NCBI RefSeq assembly: GCF_014196335.1
Contig: NZ_JACIDM010000001.1
Span: 186,001 to 250,000 of the forward strand
Length of the DNA stretch: 64,000 bases
Direction: 5' to 3'
Source of the DNA: Brevundimonas lenta
GTDB taxonomy: Bacteria; Pseudomonadota; Alphaproteobacteria; Caulobacterales; Caulobacteraceae
Part shown: positions 1-9,756 of the stretch, piece after piece
Position numbering within the stretch: the stretch's first letter is position 1
Layout: each line of letters opens with the position of its first letter
The notes under the pieces: model-generated
What the model was told of the DNA's origin: nothing
The model's input: the letters and a program-made list of their open reading frames with translations, nothing else
Databases searched by the model: none
Translations under genes and position numbers: made by a program

Positions 1-2611
1 GAACGCGCGCATGCCGGCCACCGCCTTCCGCAGCGGCGACATCGAGGCGCGCGATCTCGCCGCGACGCTGGTCATCGCCACCACCGGCGACCGGATGGCC
101 ATCCGCGGAACCGCCAATGCATCGAGCGCCAACCTGCCCGCCCTGTCCGGCGAGGCCCTGCAGCTGAACCTGACCGGCAACTTCCCATATCCGGACCTCA
201 AGGCCCGCCGCGGCGACGGCTGGGTCCGGGTCGTGGGCGCCCTGACGGCGGGACAACTCACCGCCGGCGACCGCACGGCCGCCGACGCCGTCGCCGACCT
301 GACCTTCACCGGTCAAAGCGCGGGCTGGCTTGAGGCCTTCCGCATCGAGGGCGTCACCGACGCCGATCTGCGCGCCGACCGGCTCGAGGGCCCCAATGTC
401 GCCAGCGCGCTTCGTCTCAGGCTCGACGGGGCGCAAACCTCGCTGATGCGCGACAGCCGCGGGCTGGGCTGGAGGCTGGAGGGCGGCGCCGTGCTGGACG
501 CCGGGGCCGTCGAGGGTGTCGGGCTGGACGCGTCCGGCCTGACTCTCAGCACCACCCGCCTGGTCGTCGGCGGTCGCGGCTCGGCGCTGGAGGCCCAGGG
601 GCCGTTCAGCGTCACCGCCGACCGTCTGCGACTGAACGAGCTCCGCCTCGATGGCGCACGCGGGGCCCTCGATCTGGATCTGGTCTCCGACAACGCCCTG
701 CGGCTGGAAGCCCGGGGATCGCTCAGGGCCACACGCGGCGCCTGGCCCCTGTTCGGCGCCCCCGCGCGCGACGACGCCGTCGAACTGGCCGATATGAAGC
801 GCGCCCTGTCGGACTTCGCGGTCGACATACCGGCCGTATCCATCAGCGCCACGACCTCCGAAACGCGGGTCGTCCTCGACCGCCCGGCGACCCTGCGTCC
901 GGCCAACGGCGGCGTCCTCACCGTCAGCCCCTCGTCGGGCCCGATCTTCGCCGCCGTGCGTGGCGCGCCCGGCGGCGGCGCCCTGAGCGTGTCGGCGACT
1001 CCGGGCGCCGGCCTGCCCGACGCCGCCATATCCATCCCGGCCTGGCGGCTGACGCCGGGCGGGTTCACGGCGACGATCGACGGTCGCGCCGCGCTGGACT
1101 TCGACGTGGCCCGCGGCGTGACCCTGTCGACCAGCGGGGAACTGGCCTCATCCAACGGCCGCCTGACCTATGTGGCCAACGGCTGCATGCCTTTGACGGT
1201 CGAGCGGCTGGAGCTGGACGAAAACGACGTCACCGACATCTCGGGCGATTTCTGCCCGTCGGAAGCGCCCATGATCAGCGTCGTCGACGGCGCCTGGCGA
1301 GCCGACGGCATACTTTCCGACGTCGACGCCGACGCCCCCTTCCTCGCGATGTCGTTCCGGGACGCACGAGGATCGCTGACCGCCACGGGCGGCCCGCGCG
1401 GCCTCGGATTGGACGCCCGCGTCGCCCGCGCCCGGGTCGTCGACGCCACCACGCCCGAGCGCTTCAACCCGGTCACGGCGGTCGGCTCCGCACGGCTTTC
1501 GAACGAAAACTGGACCGGCGCCTTCGACTTGTCGCGCGGCGAGACCGACCTCGGGACCATGACCGTGACGCACAACGGGCGGGAAAAGGCCGGCGGCCTG
1601 ACCATCGACGCGCCCTCGATCATCTTCTCGGTCGGCGGCCTTCAGCCCGAGGACCTCAGCCCGGTGATCGCCGGCTTCGTCGGCTCGCCCGCGTCCGGAT
1701 CGGTCTCCTTCGCAGGACGCGTCGACTGGCGTGACGGCGCCGAGGGCACCAGCGGCGGAAGACTGACCATCCCGGGACTGAACTTCAACAGCCCGGCCGG
1801 ACCGATCACCGGACTTCAGGGGACGGTCGACTTCACCAGCCTGGCCCCCCTGACGGCCGAGCCCGGTCAGGTGCTGACCGCCGAGCGGCTGGACTCCTTC
1901 GCCCCGCTGACAGACGTCGACCTGACCTTCGGCCTCGACAAGTCCGCCGTGACCATCCAGGGCGGCGATCTGGACCTGGCCGGCGGCGTCATACGGGTCG
2001 AGCCCTTCGCGGTCCCCTTCGACCACAACCAGCCGATCGCCGGCGTCGTGGTGCTGGAGAACGTGCAGCTCGGCGACGTCGTCGCCGGTTCGGGCCTCAA
2101 CGACAAGGTCGCCCTCGACGCCGTCGTCTCGGGCCGCCTGCCTTTCACCTACGATCCCCAGGGCGGGGTCCGCATCACGGGCGGCAGCCTGCAGGCGATC
2201 AAGCCGGGTCGACTTTCGATCCAGCGCGAGGCCCTCAGCGGCCTCCAGGCGGACGGCGGCGGCGAAGGCGTGCCGCCCAACACGGTCCAGGACCTGGCCT
2301 ACCAGGCCATGGAGAACCTGTCGTTCGACATCCTGTCCGCCGAGGTCAACAGCCTCGACCAGGGCCGGCTGGGCATCCTGTTCCGCATCCGCGGCCGCCA
2401 CGATCCGCCGACCCACCAGGAGCTCCGCATCCCGATCAGCGAGTTCATCAGCCGCGAATTCCTGAACCGCCAGCTGCCGCTCCCTTCGGGCACCGAGATC
2501 GACCTCACGCTCGACACCACCATCAATCTGAACGAGCTGATCGGCGATCTGATGGAGCTGAATCGCGCCCGCGCCGGCAAGCCGACGCCCACCCCCTACG
2601 TCACGCCCTGA
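1..2611 (+). CDS. ydbH: YdbH-family intermembrane phospholipid transport protein, 5' end outside the window
   Basis: A long reading frame is open from the left edge, so the N-terminus (including any membrane anchor) is missing and about 870 C-terminal residues are visible. The protein is rich in short beta-strand patterns with repeated Asp/Gly turns. It ends in a segment around an IPISEFISREF motif followed by an amphipathic stretch with EIDLTLDTTINL, typical of the YdbH/DUF748-like C-terminus. YdbH proteins are long AsmA-like bridges thought to carry phospholipids between inner and outer membrane. The next two genes are ynbE-like and ydbL-like, reproducing the conserved ydbH-ynbE-ydbL order; this synteny is the strongest support. 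An in-frame ATG at 11 exists but is unlikely to be the true start, because the frame stays open upstream. Confidence 0.85.
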   Translation, partial: NARMPATAFRSGDIEARDLAATLVIATTGDRMAIRGTANASSANLPALSGEALQLNLTGNFPYPDLKARRGDGWVRVVGALTAGQLTAGDRTAADAVADLTFTGQSAGWLEAFRIEGVTDADLRADRLEGPNVASALRLRLDGAQTSLMRDSRGLGWRLEGGAVLDAGAVEGVGLDASGLTLSTTRLVVGGRGSALEAQGPFSVTADRLRLNELRLDGARGALDLDLVSDNALRLEARGSLRATRGAWPLFGAPARDDAVELADMKRALSDFAVDIPAVSISATTSETRVVLDRPATLRPANGGVLTVSPSSGPIFAAVRGAPGGGALSVSATPGAGLPDAAISIPAWRLTPGGFTATIDGRAALDFDVARGVTLSTSGELASSNGRLTYVANGCMPLTVERLELDENDVTDISGDFCPSEAPMISVVDGAWRADGILSDVDADAPFLAMSFRDARGSLTATGGPRGLGLDARVARARVVDATTPERFNPVTAVGSARLSNENWTGAFDLSRGETDLGTMTVTHNGREKAGGLTIDAPSIIFSVGGLQPEDLSPVIAGFVGSPASGSVSFAGRVDWRDGAEGTSGGRLTIPGLNFNSPAGPITGLQGTVDFTSLAPLTAEPGQVLTAERLDSFAPLTDVDLTFGLDKSAVTIQGGDLDLAGGVIRVEPFAVPFDHNQPIAGVVVLENVQLGDVVAGSGLNDKVALDAVVSGRLPFTYDPQGGVRITGGSLQAIKPGRLSIQREALSGLQADGGGEGVPPNTVQDLAYQAMENLSFDILSAEVNSLDQGRLGILFRIRGRHDPPTHQELRIPISEFISREFLNRQLPLPSGTEIDLTLDTTINLNELIGDLMELNRARAGKPTPTPYVTP

Positions 2612-2688
2612 TGCGGCCGCCTTCGCCGTTCAGAACCCGTTCACCATCGACCGCGTTAGATCGCAGCGGATCTTCCGGAGACCTGATC

Positions 2689-2880
2689 ATGACCCGTGCG
2701 AAGACGCGCAGAGCCGTCGCCCTTATCGGCCTCATCGCCGTAGGCGCCGCCGCCTGCACGCCGACCGTCCGGCTGCAGGTCGACCCGATCCAGATCTACG
2801 CCAAGCTGGACGCGGACGTCCGCATCCGCCTCGACAAGGAGCTTCAGGACCTCCTCGTCGAGAATCCGAACCTGTTCTGA
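2689..2880 (+). CDS. ynbE: YnbE-family outer-membrane lipoprotein
   Basis: A 63-residue lipoprotein. The ATG at 2689 is preceded by CGGAG at 2676-2680; upstream in-frame starts lack a ribosome site and would bury the signal peptide. The N-terminus MTRAKTRR plus a hydrophobic stretch and a GAAAC lipobox give a type II signal peptide. The mature part contains TPTVRLQVDPIQIYAKLDADVR-like sequence typical of YnbE. YnbE is the small outer-membrane partner of YdbH, and the gene lies between ydbH and ydbL as in Enterobacteria. Its stop is 17 bases before the ydbL ATG. Confidence 0.85.
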   Translation: MTRAKTRRAVALIGLIAVGAAACTPTVRLQVDPIQIYAKLDADVRIRLDKELQDLLVENPNLF

Positions 2881-2897
2881 AGCGAAAGTTGCCCATC

Positions 2898-3260
2898 ATG
2901 TCCTTCCGCAAGCTTTTCGTCGTAGCGGCCGCCATCGCCGCCCTCGGCGTGGCCGCGGGCGCGGCCTTCGCCCAGACCTCGCAACAGAAGTCGCTCATCG
3001 ACGCCGCCAAGGCGCAGGGCGTCGTCGGCGAGCAGGCCGACGGCCTCCTCGGCTTCCGCACAGCCTCGTCCGATGCGGCCCTGACAGCGGCCGTACAGGT
3101 CACCAACCAGGCCCGCCGCGACGCCTACGCCCGCAGCGCCACCCAGGCCGGGACCACCGCCGACGTCGCCGGGGCCCGCATGTTCGAGACCCAGCTCCTG
3201 CCGCGCATCAGCTCCGGCCAATGGTACCGCAACGCCCAGGGTCAGTGGGTGCAGCGCTAG
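2898..3260 (+). CDS. ydbL: YdbL-family (DUF1318) periplasmic protein
   Basis: About 120 residues with a clear Sec signal peptide: MSFRKLF, then an Ala/Val-rich core ending AAFAQ. The ATG at 2898 puts the signal peptide at the N-terminus; a TTG nine bases upstream is possible but less likely. The mature part matches DUF1318, including a K-x-QG-V-GE-x-x-DGLLGF motif and a C-terminal YRNAQGQWVQR. YdbL is thought to regulate the YdbH-YnbE intermembrane bridge. It is the last gene of the three-gene operon. Confidence 0.85.
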   Translation: MSFRKLFVVAAAIAALGVAAGAAFAQTSQQKSLIDAAKAQGVVGEQADGLLGFRTASSDAALTAAVQVTNQARRDAYARSATQAGTTADVAGARMFETQLLPRISSGQWYRNAQGQWVQR

Positions 3261-3283
3261 GCGGTCGGGAGTAGGATGGGAGC

Positions 3284-3556
3284 ATGGCCTCCCGCTCGCT
3301 CCGCCTGCTGCGCAATCTTCTCATCGCCGCGCTCATCGCGGCCGCCTCGACCTGGGGCCTGGCCGCCTTCTGGCGCGCCATCGGCGGCGGCGACCTGCCG
3401 TTGCACGGCTGGATCGCCCTGCTGATCGGCACTCTCGGCACGGTGGGGCTCGCCTGGGCGCTGATGGCCCTGGCCTTCAAGTCCGAGCGCGAGGGCTGGG
3501 ATGACCGCGTCGACAACACCCTCGACCCCGGCCGCGACGACTCCGATCGCAACTGA
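3284..3556 (+). CDS. Small two-helix membrane protein of unknown function
   Basis: A 90-residue protein with a basic N-terminus (MASRSLRLLRN) and two predicted transmembrane helices, about residues 11-29 and 41-64, followed by a charged Asp/Arg-rich cytoplasmic tail. It starts 23 bases after ydbL and may be co-transcribed, but nothing in its sequence ties it to lipid transport. I do not recognise a family. Confidence 0.6.
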   Translation: MASRSLRLLRNLLIAALIAAASTWGLAAFWRAIGGGDLPLHGWIALLIGTLGTVGLAWALMALAFKSEREGWDDRVDNTLDPGRDDSDRN

Positions 3557-3597
3557 GCGCCCTTGAGCCGGCGGCCTGCCCGCGCGATACGACGCCC

Positions 3598-4404
3598 ATG
3601 ACCGACGCCGCCCCGCCCTCCTCGATCACCTATTCCGGCTATCTGGCGCTCGACGACCTGCTCGCCGCCCAGCATCCGCTGTCGGACCAGCATGACGAGA
3701 TGCTGTTCGTCATCATCCACCAGACCAAGGAGCTGTGGCTCAAGCAGATCCTGCACGAGGTCGCCCTGGCGCAGTCGCTGGTTCGCAGCGGCGATCTGGT
3801 CCCCGCCTACAAGAGCCTGGCCCGCGTCAGCCGCATCCAGGCGGTCATGACCCAGAGCTGGGACATCCTCGCCACCATGACCCCGGCGGACTATCTGCGC
3901 TTCCGCGGCGTGCTGGGCTCCTCCTCCGGCTTCCAGAGCGACCAGTTCCGCCGCTTCGAGGCCATGCTGGGCCTCAAGGACTCGCGCTTCCTCCGCTTCC
4001 ACGAGGAACGGCCACACGCCTACGCCGCCCTCAAGGCCGCCATCGATGCGCCCAGCCTCTATGACGACGCCCTGTCGCAACTGGCCATCGCCGGCCTGCC
4101 GATCCCGGTCGAGGTGCTGAACCGCGACGTCAGCCAGCCCTACGAACCGTCCGAGGCGGTCGAGGATGCCTGGCTGGAGGTCTATCGCGACACCGCCCGC
4201 TGGTGGCCGCAGTACCAGCTGGCCGAAAAGCTCGTCGACCTCGACGACGCCCTGCTGACCTGGCGCCACAAGCATGTCGTCACCGTCGAACGCATCATCG
4301 GCCGCCGCCGCGGCACCGGCGGTACGGAAGGCGTCGCCTACCTCACCGAGACCCTCCAGCGCCGCTGTTTCCCTGAGCTCTGGTCGCTGCGCACGCGCCT
4401 GTAA
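3598..4404 (+). CDS. kynA: Tryptophan 2,3-dioxygenase
   Basis: 268 residues, the normal size for bacterial TDO. The enzyme uses heme iron to open the indole ring of L-tryptophan, giving N-formylkynurenine, the first step of the kynurenine pathway. Family hallmarks are visible: YSGYLALDDLL near the N-terminus, the active-site HQTKELWLKQ motif, the GSSSGFQS loop, and WRHKHVVTVERIIG, which holds the proximal heme histidine near residue 225. A GTGG loop follows it. No other kynurenine-pathway gene lies nearby, so it appears to be a single transcription unit. Confidence 0.95.
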   Translation: MTDAAPPSSITYSGYLALDDLLAAQHPLSDQHDEMLFVIIHQTKELWLKQILHEVALAQSLVRSGDLVPAYKSLARVSRIQAVMTQSWDILATMTPADYLRFRGVLGSSSGFQSDQFRRFEAMLGLKDSRFLRFHEERPHAYAALKAAIDAPSLYDDALSQLAIAGLPIPVEVLNRDVSQPYEPSEAVEDAWLEVYRDTARWWPQYQLAEKLVDLDDALLTWRHKHVVTVERIIGRRRGTGGTEGVAYLTETLQRRCFPELWSLRTRL

Positions 4405-4473
4405 CGACGTTCGACGGCAACCTTCGCCGCAGGGATGCGCTTTATTCGTCTCTCCCACACGGGGATGACGACC

Positions 4474-4959
4474 ATGACGAACGCCAATCGCCACGACATC
4501 CAGGTCCTCAACGGCCTGATCCGCACCACCATCGACAGCGCCGACGGATACCGCGAGGCCGCCACGGAGACGTCGGACGATGGCCATCGCGACCTGTTCA
4601 CGCGCCGCGACGTCGAACGCCGCAGCGTCGCCGAGGAGCTGGGAACCAGCGTCCGTTCGCTGGGCGGCGAGCCCGACGCCGAGGGCTCGATCCTCGCCAA
4701 GGCCCAGCGCGCCTTCATGGACGTGAAACACGCCCTGCTCCGCGACGAGCTCAGCGTCGTCGGCGCGCTCGAAAGCACCGAGGACCACGTTCAGGCTCAT
4801 TTCGAGAAGGCGCTGGAGGACTCCCACATCTCGGCCACCACGCGCGAAACCATCCGCCGCGCCTGGGACAAGGTCCGCGACGGCCACGACCAGATGCGCG
4901 ACCTCAAACACAGCCTCGAAGGCCAGAAGGACGCCAACAACCGGTTGTTCCCGCAGTAG
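4474..4959 (+). CDS. PA2169-like four-helix-bundle protein (DUF2383 type)
   Basis: About 160 residues, almost entirely helical, with the DUF2383/PA2169 pattern: HDIQVLNGLIRTTIDSADGYREAA at the N-terminus, a central FTRRDVERRSVAEEL helix, and a C-terminal ATTRETIRRAWDKV region. The family is ferritin-like in fold, and its members are often stress-related and of unclear role. The start is chosen at 4474 (MTNANRHD) because GGGGA at 4461-4465 is well placed; alternatives at 4465 and 4435 exist. Confidence 0.7.
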   Translation: MTNANRHDIQVLNGLIRTTIDSADGYREAATETSDDGHRDLFTRRDVERRSVAEELGTSVRSLGGEPDAEGSILAKAQRAFMDVKHALLRDELSVVGALESTEDHVQAHFEKALEDSHISATTRETIRRAWDKVRDGHDQMRDLKHSLEGQKDANNRLFPQ

Positions 4960-5174
4960 GCGACGGCACACCCCGTTCACCGACCTGCCGCCCGGTCAGA
5001 GGCCTCGCCGCACGTCGACCAACCGACGTCTCCTGACCGCACCGTGAAGCCACACTCGCCGGAGGGTTTTCTCCAACTGGCTGATTCTCCTTGTCAAACT
5101 CGGCGAGCGATGGTCTCTCTGCGCGCGTCGCCAGCGCCAAGGGGGAGCGGGCGTTCATCCAGCAAGGATCGAGC

Positions 5175-8100
5175 ATGCCCACCATCAACGGCACGTCGGG
5201 CGACGACGTACTGGTCGACACCGACGCCCAGGACCAGATCAACGGTCTCGGCGGCAACGACACCATCACAGCGCGCGGCGTGTCCGATCAGACCGACGGC
5301 GGCGACGGCGACGACCTTCTGATCGTCGACTTCTCGACCGCCACCGGCAATGTGATCACCGGGCAGTTCATCCCCTCCACCGGCGACGTGACCGGCTACT
5401 ATTACGAAGTTCCGACCCGCCAGGTCGACTTCACCAATTTCGAGCGCTTCGACGTCCGCACCGGCTCGGGGAACGACACCATCGTCACGGGCGGCGGCAA
5501 TGACGTCGTGAGCACCGGCGCGGGCGACGACGACATCGACACCTGGCGCGGCAATGCGACGGTCAACGCCGGCGCCGGCGTCGACTTCTGGCGCGCCGAC
5601 TTCAGCAACAACGCCCTGGGCGTCTCGCTCGACCTGAACGCGGCCGCCTCGGCCTTCGTCAACCTGGGCAACGGCTCCAGCGTCCAGGGCGTCGAGCGCG
5701 TCTGGCTGTTCCTCGGCACGGGCGCCGACACGCTCGTCGGCCGCACCGGGAACTACAACGACACGATCGATGCCGGCGCGGGCAACGACAGCATCACCTT
5801 CACCGGCGGCAACGACAGCTACACCTTCGGCGACGGCGTCGACACGCTGATCGCCGACTTCTCGTCGGAGACCGCGGCGGTCTTCCTGCAGATGCCCTAT
5901 GACAGCACCCCGGGGACCCTGCGCAACGCCGGCAATACCCAGCGCGTCAGCTTCACCGGCGTGGAGAATTTCACCATCCGACTCGGTTCGGGCGACGACG
6001 CCATCACCACGGACGCCGGCTTCGACACCCTGTACGGCGGCGCCGGCCGCGACGACCTCTACACCCTGACCGGGGGCGCCGTGATCGACGGCGGGACCGG
6101 CATGGACACCTGGACGGCCGACCTGAGCTATTTCTCGGGCGGCATGACCATGAACCTCAACGCCGGCATGACCGGCGTCAGCGTCATGGGCGGCGGCAGC
6201 TCGGTGACCAATGTCGAGCGCGTCGACCTGACCTTCGGCTCGGGCAATGACGTCATCACCACCCTGTATGGCGTCAACAACAACGCCACGGACCTGCAGA
6301 CCGGCGGCACCGGCTACCGCGACGTGATCCACGGCGGCGCGGGCGACGACATCATCACCTCGGGCGGCGGCGGCGCCGGCGGCGGCATGGGCGACGTGAT
6401 CCACGGCGACGACGGCGTCGACACCCTGATCATCGAGATGGGCGACCGCACCTCCTACATGTTCGTCGGCGAAAGCCTGACGCCGGGTTCGGGCACCTTC
6501 GCCAACAACAATTTCACCGGCATCGAGCGGATGATCATCCGCGGCGGCTCGGGCGACGACGACCTGCAGACCATCCTCTCGGGCGCCTGGGAAGACACGG
6601 TCAACGGTGGCGACGGCAATGACAATATCGCCACCTTCCAGGGCGTGGCCCACGTCGACGGCGGGTCGGGCATCGACGGCTGGAACGTCGACTTCAGCAA
6701 CACCGCCACGGCGATCTCGCTCGACCTCAATCTCGCGGGCGTGCAGCAACTCGCCAACGGCAGCGACGTCACCAGCATCGAGCGGCTGTACCTGACCGCC
6801 GGCTCGGGCAATGACGTCATCGTCACCCGAACCGGGAACACCGAGGACGGCATCGACGACACCGTGAACGGCGGCGCCGGCGACGACATCATCACCGTCG
6901 GCGGTGGCGCGGACACCATCGACGGCGGCGACGGCGTAGACACCCTCGTCATAGACTGGTCCGGCGAAACGGCAGGCATCCAGAGCTTCGGCGGCGTGTT
7001 CCGCGACGGCGCCGCCGGCAACCTGACCCGCGTCAACTATTCGAACATCGAACATTTCGACATCACCACCGGCTCGGGCAGCGACCTGCTGTTCCTCGGG
7101 GCAGGCAATGACCGCGCCCGCGGCGGCGCGGGCGACGACTGGCTCATCGGCGGCGAGGGCGACGACGTCCTCGAAGGCGGCGTGGGCGCCGACACCGTGA
7201 TGGGCGACAACGGCATCGACACCGCCAGCTATCGCGGCGCGGCGGTCGGCCTGACCCTGAACCTCGCCAACAACGCGGCCAGCACCGGCGACGCCACGGG
7301 CGACACCTTCCAGGGCATCGAACGCTTCGAGCTCTCGGGCAACAACGACACGCTGGTCGGCTCGGGCGCCGCCGACACCGTCTTCGGCCTGGCGGGCGAC
7401 GACACCCTGGACGGCGGCGCGGGCGACGACGTTCTGAACGGCGGCGACGGCACGGACACCGCCGTCTTCTCGGGCAACTGGGCCGACTATTCGATCAGCA
7501 CGGTCGCCGGCGTGATCACGGTCACCGGCGCCGATGGCGTCGACACCCTGACCAATGTCGAGGCCCTGCAATTCGCCGACCGCACCGTCGTGACCGGCGT
7601 CAGCCTGTCGGGCACCGCAAACGGCGAGACGCTGACCGGCACCGAGGGCGACGACACCCTCAACGGCCTGGCGGGCGCGGACATTCTGCGCGGCGGCGCG
7701 GGCAGCGATACCCTGAACGGCGGCTCCGATTCCGACACCGCCGACTATAGCGGCGCGACCTCGGGCGTGACCGCCAATCTGACGGCCGGCACGGCCGTCA
7801 ACGACGGCCAGGGCGGTTCGGACACCCTGATCTCGATCGAGAACCTGATCGGCTCCGGCTTCAACGACAGTCTGACCGGCGACGCCGCCGCCAACGACAT
7901 CACCGGCGGCGCCGGTGACGACGCCCTGGCGGGCGCCGGCGGGGTCGACACCCTGCGCGGCGGCGCAGGCGCCGACAGCCTCGACGGCGGCGCCGCCGAC
8001 GACATCCTGATCGGTGGCGCGGGCATCGACGTGCTGGCCGGCGGGAACGGCTTCGACACGGTGGACTATTCGCAGGCCGCGGCCGGGGTGAACGCCCGTC

Positions 8101-9518
8101 TCGACGTTATGCGCGCCACCGGTGACGGCGACGGCGCGACGGACACCTTCAGCTCCATCGAGGCGCTGACGGGTTCGGCCTACAACGACACCCTGATCGG
8201 CGGCGCGCTGGGCGACGTCCTGCGCGGCGGTCTCGGGGCCGACACCCTGCTCGGTCAGGGCGGCAACGACATCCTGTGGGGCGGCGCCGGCGCGCTGAAC
8301 CAGCTGCAGGGCGGCGCCGGCGACGACCTCTACATCCTCGAGGTCGCCGACTCCGTCGTCGAGGCGGCGGGCGCGGGCACGGACACGATCGACGTCCGCA
8401 TCAACGCCTACAACCTCGCCGCCAACGTCGAGAACCTGATCTTCGGCGGGACCGGCGCCTTCTCCGGCACTGGCAACGTCCTCAACAACACCCTGACCGG
8501 CGGAGCGGGCGACGACCTGCTGCGCGGCCGCGGCGGCGTGGACGTCCTGCAGGGCGGATCCGGCATGGACACCGCCGACTACTCGCAGGCCGCGGCCGGG
8601 GTGAACGCCCGTCTGGACGTCATGCGCGCCGTCAACGACGGCGACGGCGCGACCGACACCTATGTCTCCATCGAAGCCATTCTGGGTTCAGCCTTCAACG
8701 ACACCCTCGTCGGCGGCACGCTCGGCGACCGCCTCAGCGGCGGCCTCGGCGCGGACACCCTGCTGGGCTTCGGCGGCAACGACATCCTCTCCGGTGGACA
8801 GGGTCTGGCCAACCAGCTGCAGGGCGGTCTGGGCGACGACACCTACATCCTCGACGCCTACGACACGATCGTCGAGCTGGCCGGCCAGGGCTACGATGTG
8901 ATCGAGGCCCACGTCGGGGCCCACGTCATGGCCGCGAACGTGGAAGACATGTTCTACGTCGGCTTCAACAAATTCTACGGAACGGGCAACGCCGGCAACA
9001 ACACCATCACCAGCGGCATCGGCGACGACATCCTCAAGGGCATGGGCGGCTCCGACCGCCTGTTCGGCGGTACGGGCTACGACGAGGTTCATGTGCGGGG
9101 CTCCAAGGCCCAGTACACGGTCACCATCGAGGGCTCGGGCTGGCGCATCGTCGACACGGTCGCCGGCCGTGACGGCACTATCTACGTCGAGAGCATCGAG
9201 GCGGTCCGCTTCCTGACCGGCAACACCAAGACGGTGCTCACCTACACCCACGTGGGATCGCCGGAACTGTCGGCCAAGGACGCCGGGCCGCTGGTCTCGC
9301 CGCTGCAGGACGACGACGCCTTCATCCTGCCGGCCCTGCCCCACGACGCGAGCCCGCTGGTTTCGCCCGAACCGTTCGCACTCGCCGGCGAGGCTTCCGG
9401 CGGCGGCGCCAGCGGCATGGAGACCGGCTTCCATGGCTTCGCGGACGCGCCGCTGCTCATCGGCGGCATGTTCGGCCCGCACATGGACGGCCACGCCCAC
9501 GACGGCTGGATCGTCTGA
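5175..9518 (+). CDS. Giant RTX-repeat calcium-binding secreted protein (first of a tandem pair)
   Basis: About 1447 residues. The ATG at 5175 has AAGGA at 5164-5168; longer in-frame starts upstream lack a ribosome site. The protein begins directly with a haemolysin-type repeat (INGTSGDDVLVDT) and carries many GGxGxDxxx nonapeptides in blocks. These are separated by spacer modules in which an NVERV/IERF helix precedes the next Ca-binding roll. There is no Sec signal, so C-terminal type I secretion is expected. The last ~250 residues include MFYVGFNKFYGTGNAG, a DILKGMGG-DRLFGG roll, VAGRDGTIYVESIEAVRF, and an acidic His/Asp-rich tail. The same C-terminal module recurs in the next gene. No protease or lipase catalytic motif was seen. 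No ABC/MFP secretion genes lie in the window. Confidence 0.85.
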   Translation: MPTINGTSGDDVLVDTDAQDQINGLGGNDTITARGVSDQTDGGDGDDLLIVDFSTATGNVITGQFIPSTGDVTGYYYEVPTRQVDFTNFERFDVRTGSGNDTIVTGGGNDVVSTGAGDDDIDTWRGNATVNAGAGVDFWRADFSNNALGVSLDLNAAASAFVNLGNGSSVQGVERVWLFLGTGADTLVGRTGNYNDTIDAGAGNDSITFTGGNDSYTFGDGVDTLIADFSSETAAVFLQMPYDSTPGTLRNAGNTQRVSFTGVENFTIRLGSGDDAITTDAGFDTLYGGAGRDDLYTLTGGAVIDGGTGMDTWTADLSYFSGGMTMNLNAGMTGVSVMGGGSSVTNVERVDLTFGSGNDVITTLYGVNNNATDLQTGGTGYRDVIHGGAGDDIITSGGGGAGGGMGDVIHGDDGVDTLIIEMGDRTSYMFVGESLTPGSGTFANNNFTGIERMIIRGGSGDDDLQTILSGAWEDTVNGGDGNDNIATFQGVAHVDGGSGIDGWNVDFSNTATAISLDLNLAGVQQLANGSDVTSIERLYLTAGSGNDVIVTRTGNTEDGIDDTVNGGAGDDIITVGGGADTIDGGDGVDTLVIDWSGETAGIQSFGGVFRDGAAGNLTRVNYSNIEHFDITTGSGSDLLFLGAGNDRARGGAGDDWLIGGEGDDVLEGGVGADTVMGDNGIDTASYRGAAVGLTLNLANNAASTGDATGDTFQGIERFELSGNNDTLVGSGAADTVFGLAGDDTLDGGAGDDVLNGGDGTDTAVFSGNWADYSISTVAGVITVTGADGVDTLTNVEALQFADRTVVTGVSLSGTANGETLTGTEGDDTLNGLAGADILRGGAGSDTLNGGSDSDTADYSGATSGVTANLTAGTAVNDGQGGSDTLISIENLIGSGFNDSLTGDAAANDITGGAGDDALAGAGGVDTLRGGAGADSLDGGAADDILIGGAGIDVLAGGNGFDTVDYSQAAAGVNARLDVMRATGDGDGATDTFSSIEALTGSAYNDTLIGGALGDVLRGGLGADTLLGQGGNDILWGGAGALNQLQGGAGDDLYILEVADSVVEAAGAGTDTIDVRINAYNLAANVENLIFGGTGAFSGTGNVLNNTLTGGAGDDLLRGRGGVDVLQGGSGMDTADYSQAAAGVNARLDVMRAVNDGDGATDTYVSIEAILGSAFNDTLVGGTLGDRLSGGLGADTLLGFGGNDILSGGQGLANQLQGGLGDDTYILDAYDTIVELAGQGYDVIEAHVGAHVMAANVEDMFYVGFNKFYGTGNAGNNTITSGIGDDILKGMGGSDRLFGGTGYDEVHVRGSKAQYTVTIEGSGWRIVDTVAGRDGTIYVESIEAVRFLTGNTKTVLTYTHVGSPELSAKDAGPLVSPLQDDDAFILPALPHDASPLVSPEPFALAGEASGGGASGMETGFHGFADAPLLIGGMFGPHMDGHAHDGWIV

Positions 9519-9541
9519 CCGAGCACGGCTTCAGGTGAACG

Positions 9542-9571
9542 AAAGGCCCCGGCGGAACCGCCGGGGCCTTT
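9542..9571 (+). terminator. Rho-independent terminator after the first RTX gene
   Basis: A perfect 14-bp stem (9542-9555 with 9558-9571), loop AA, GC-rich and ending in a short T run. It lies 24 bases past the RTX stop codon and should separate the two RTX genes into independent transcripts. Confidence 0.85.
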
Positions 9572-9756
9572 TCCGTTTATGGCTCCGCTTGCGTGTTGTT
9601 CGAACCGCGCGCCTTACTGCCCGTCGGGCCTACCCAATTTGCGCTACTGCGCAGGGGCCTTTCAGGCCCAGGCCCCCCGCCCCCGCCTGATCAGTATGCG
9701 TTGTTTTCATCCGCGCGCCGGGTGGAGGCCCGGCCCTCAGCGAGGGATCGAACGCC

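Noticed and set aside
5094..7571. 825-residue minus-strand open frame opposite the first RTX gene
   Set aside because: It mirrors the GC-rich repeats of the RTX coding strand. The protein is Val/Ala/Asp-rich with no domain, and the + strand has the coherent family.
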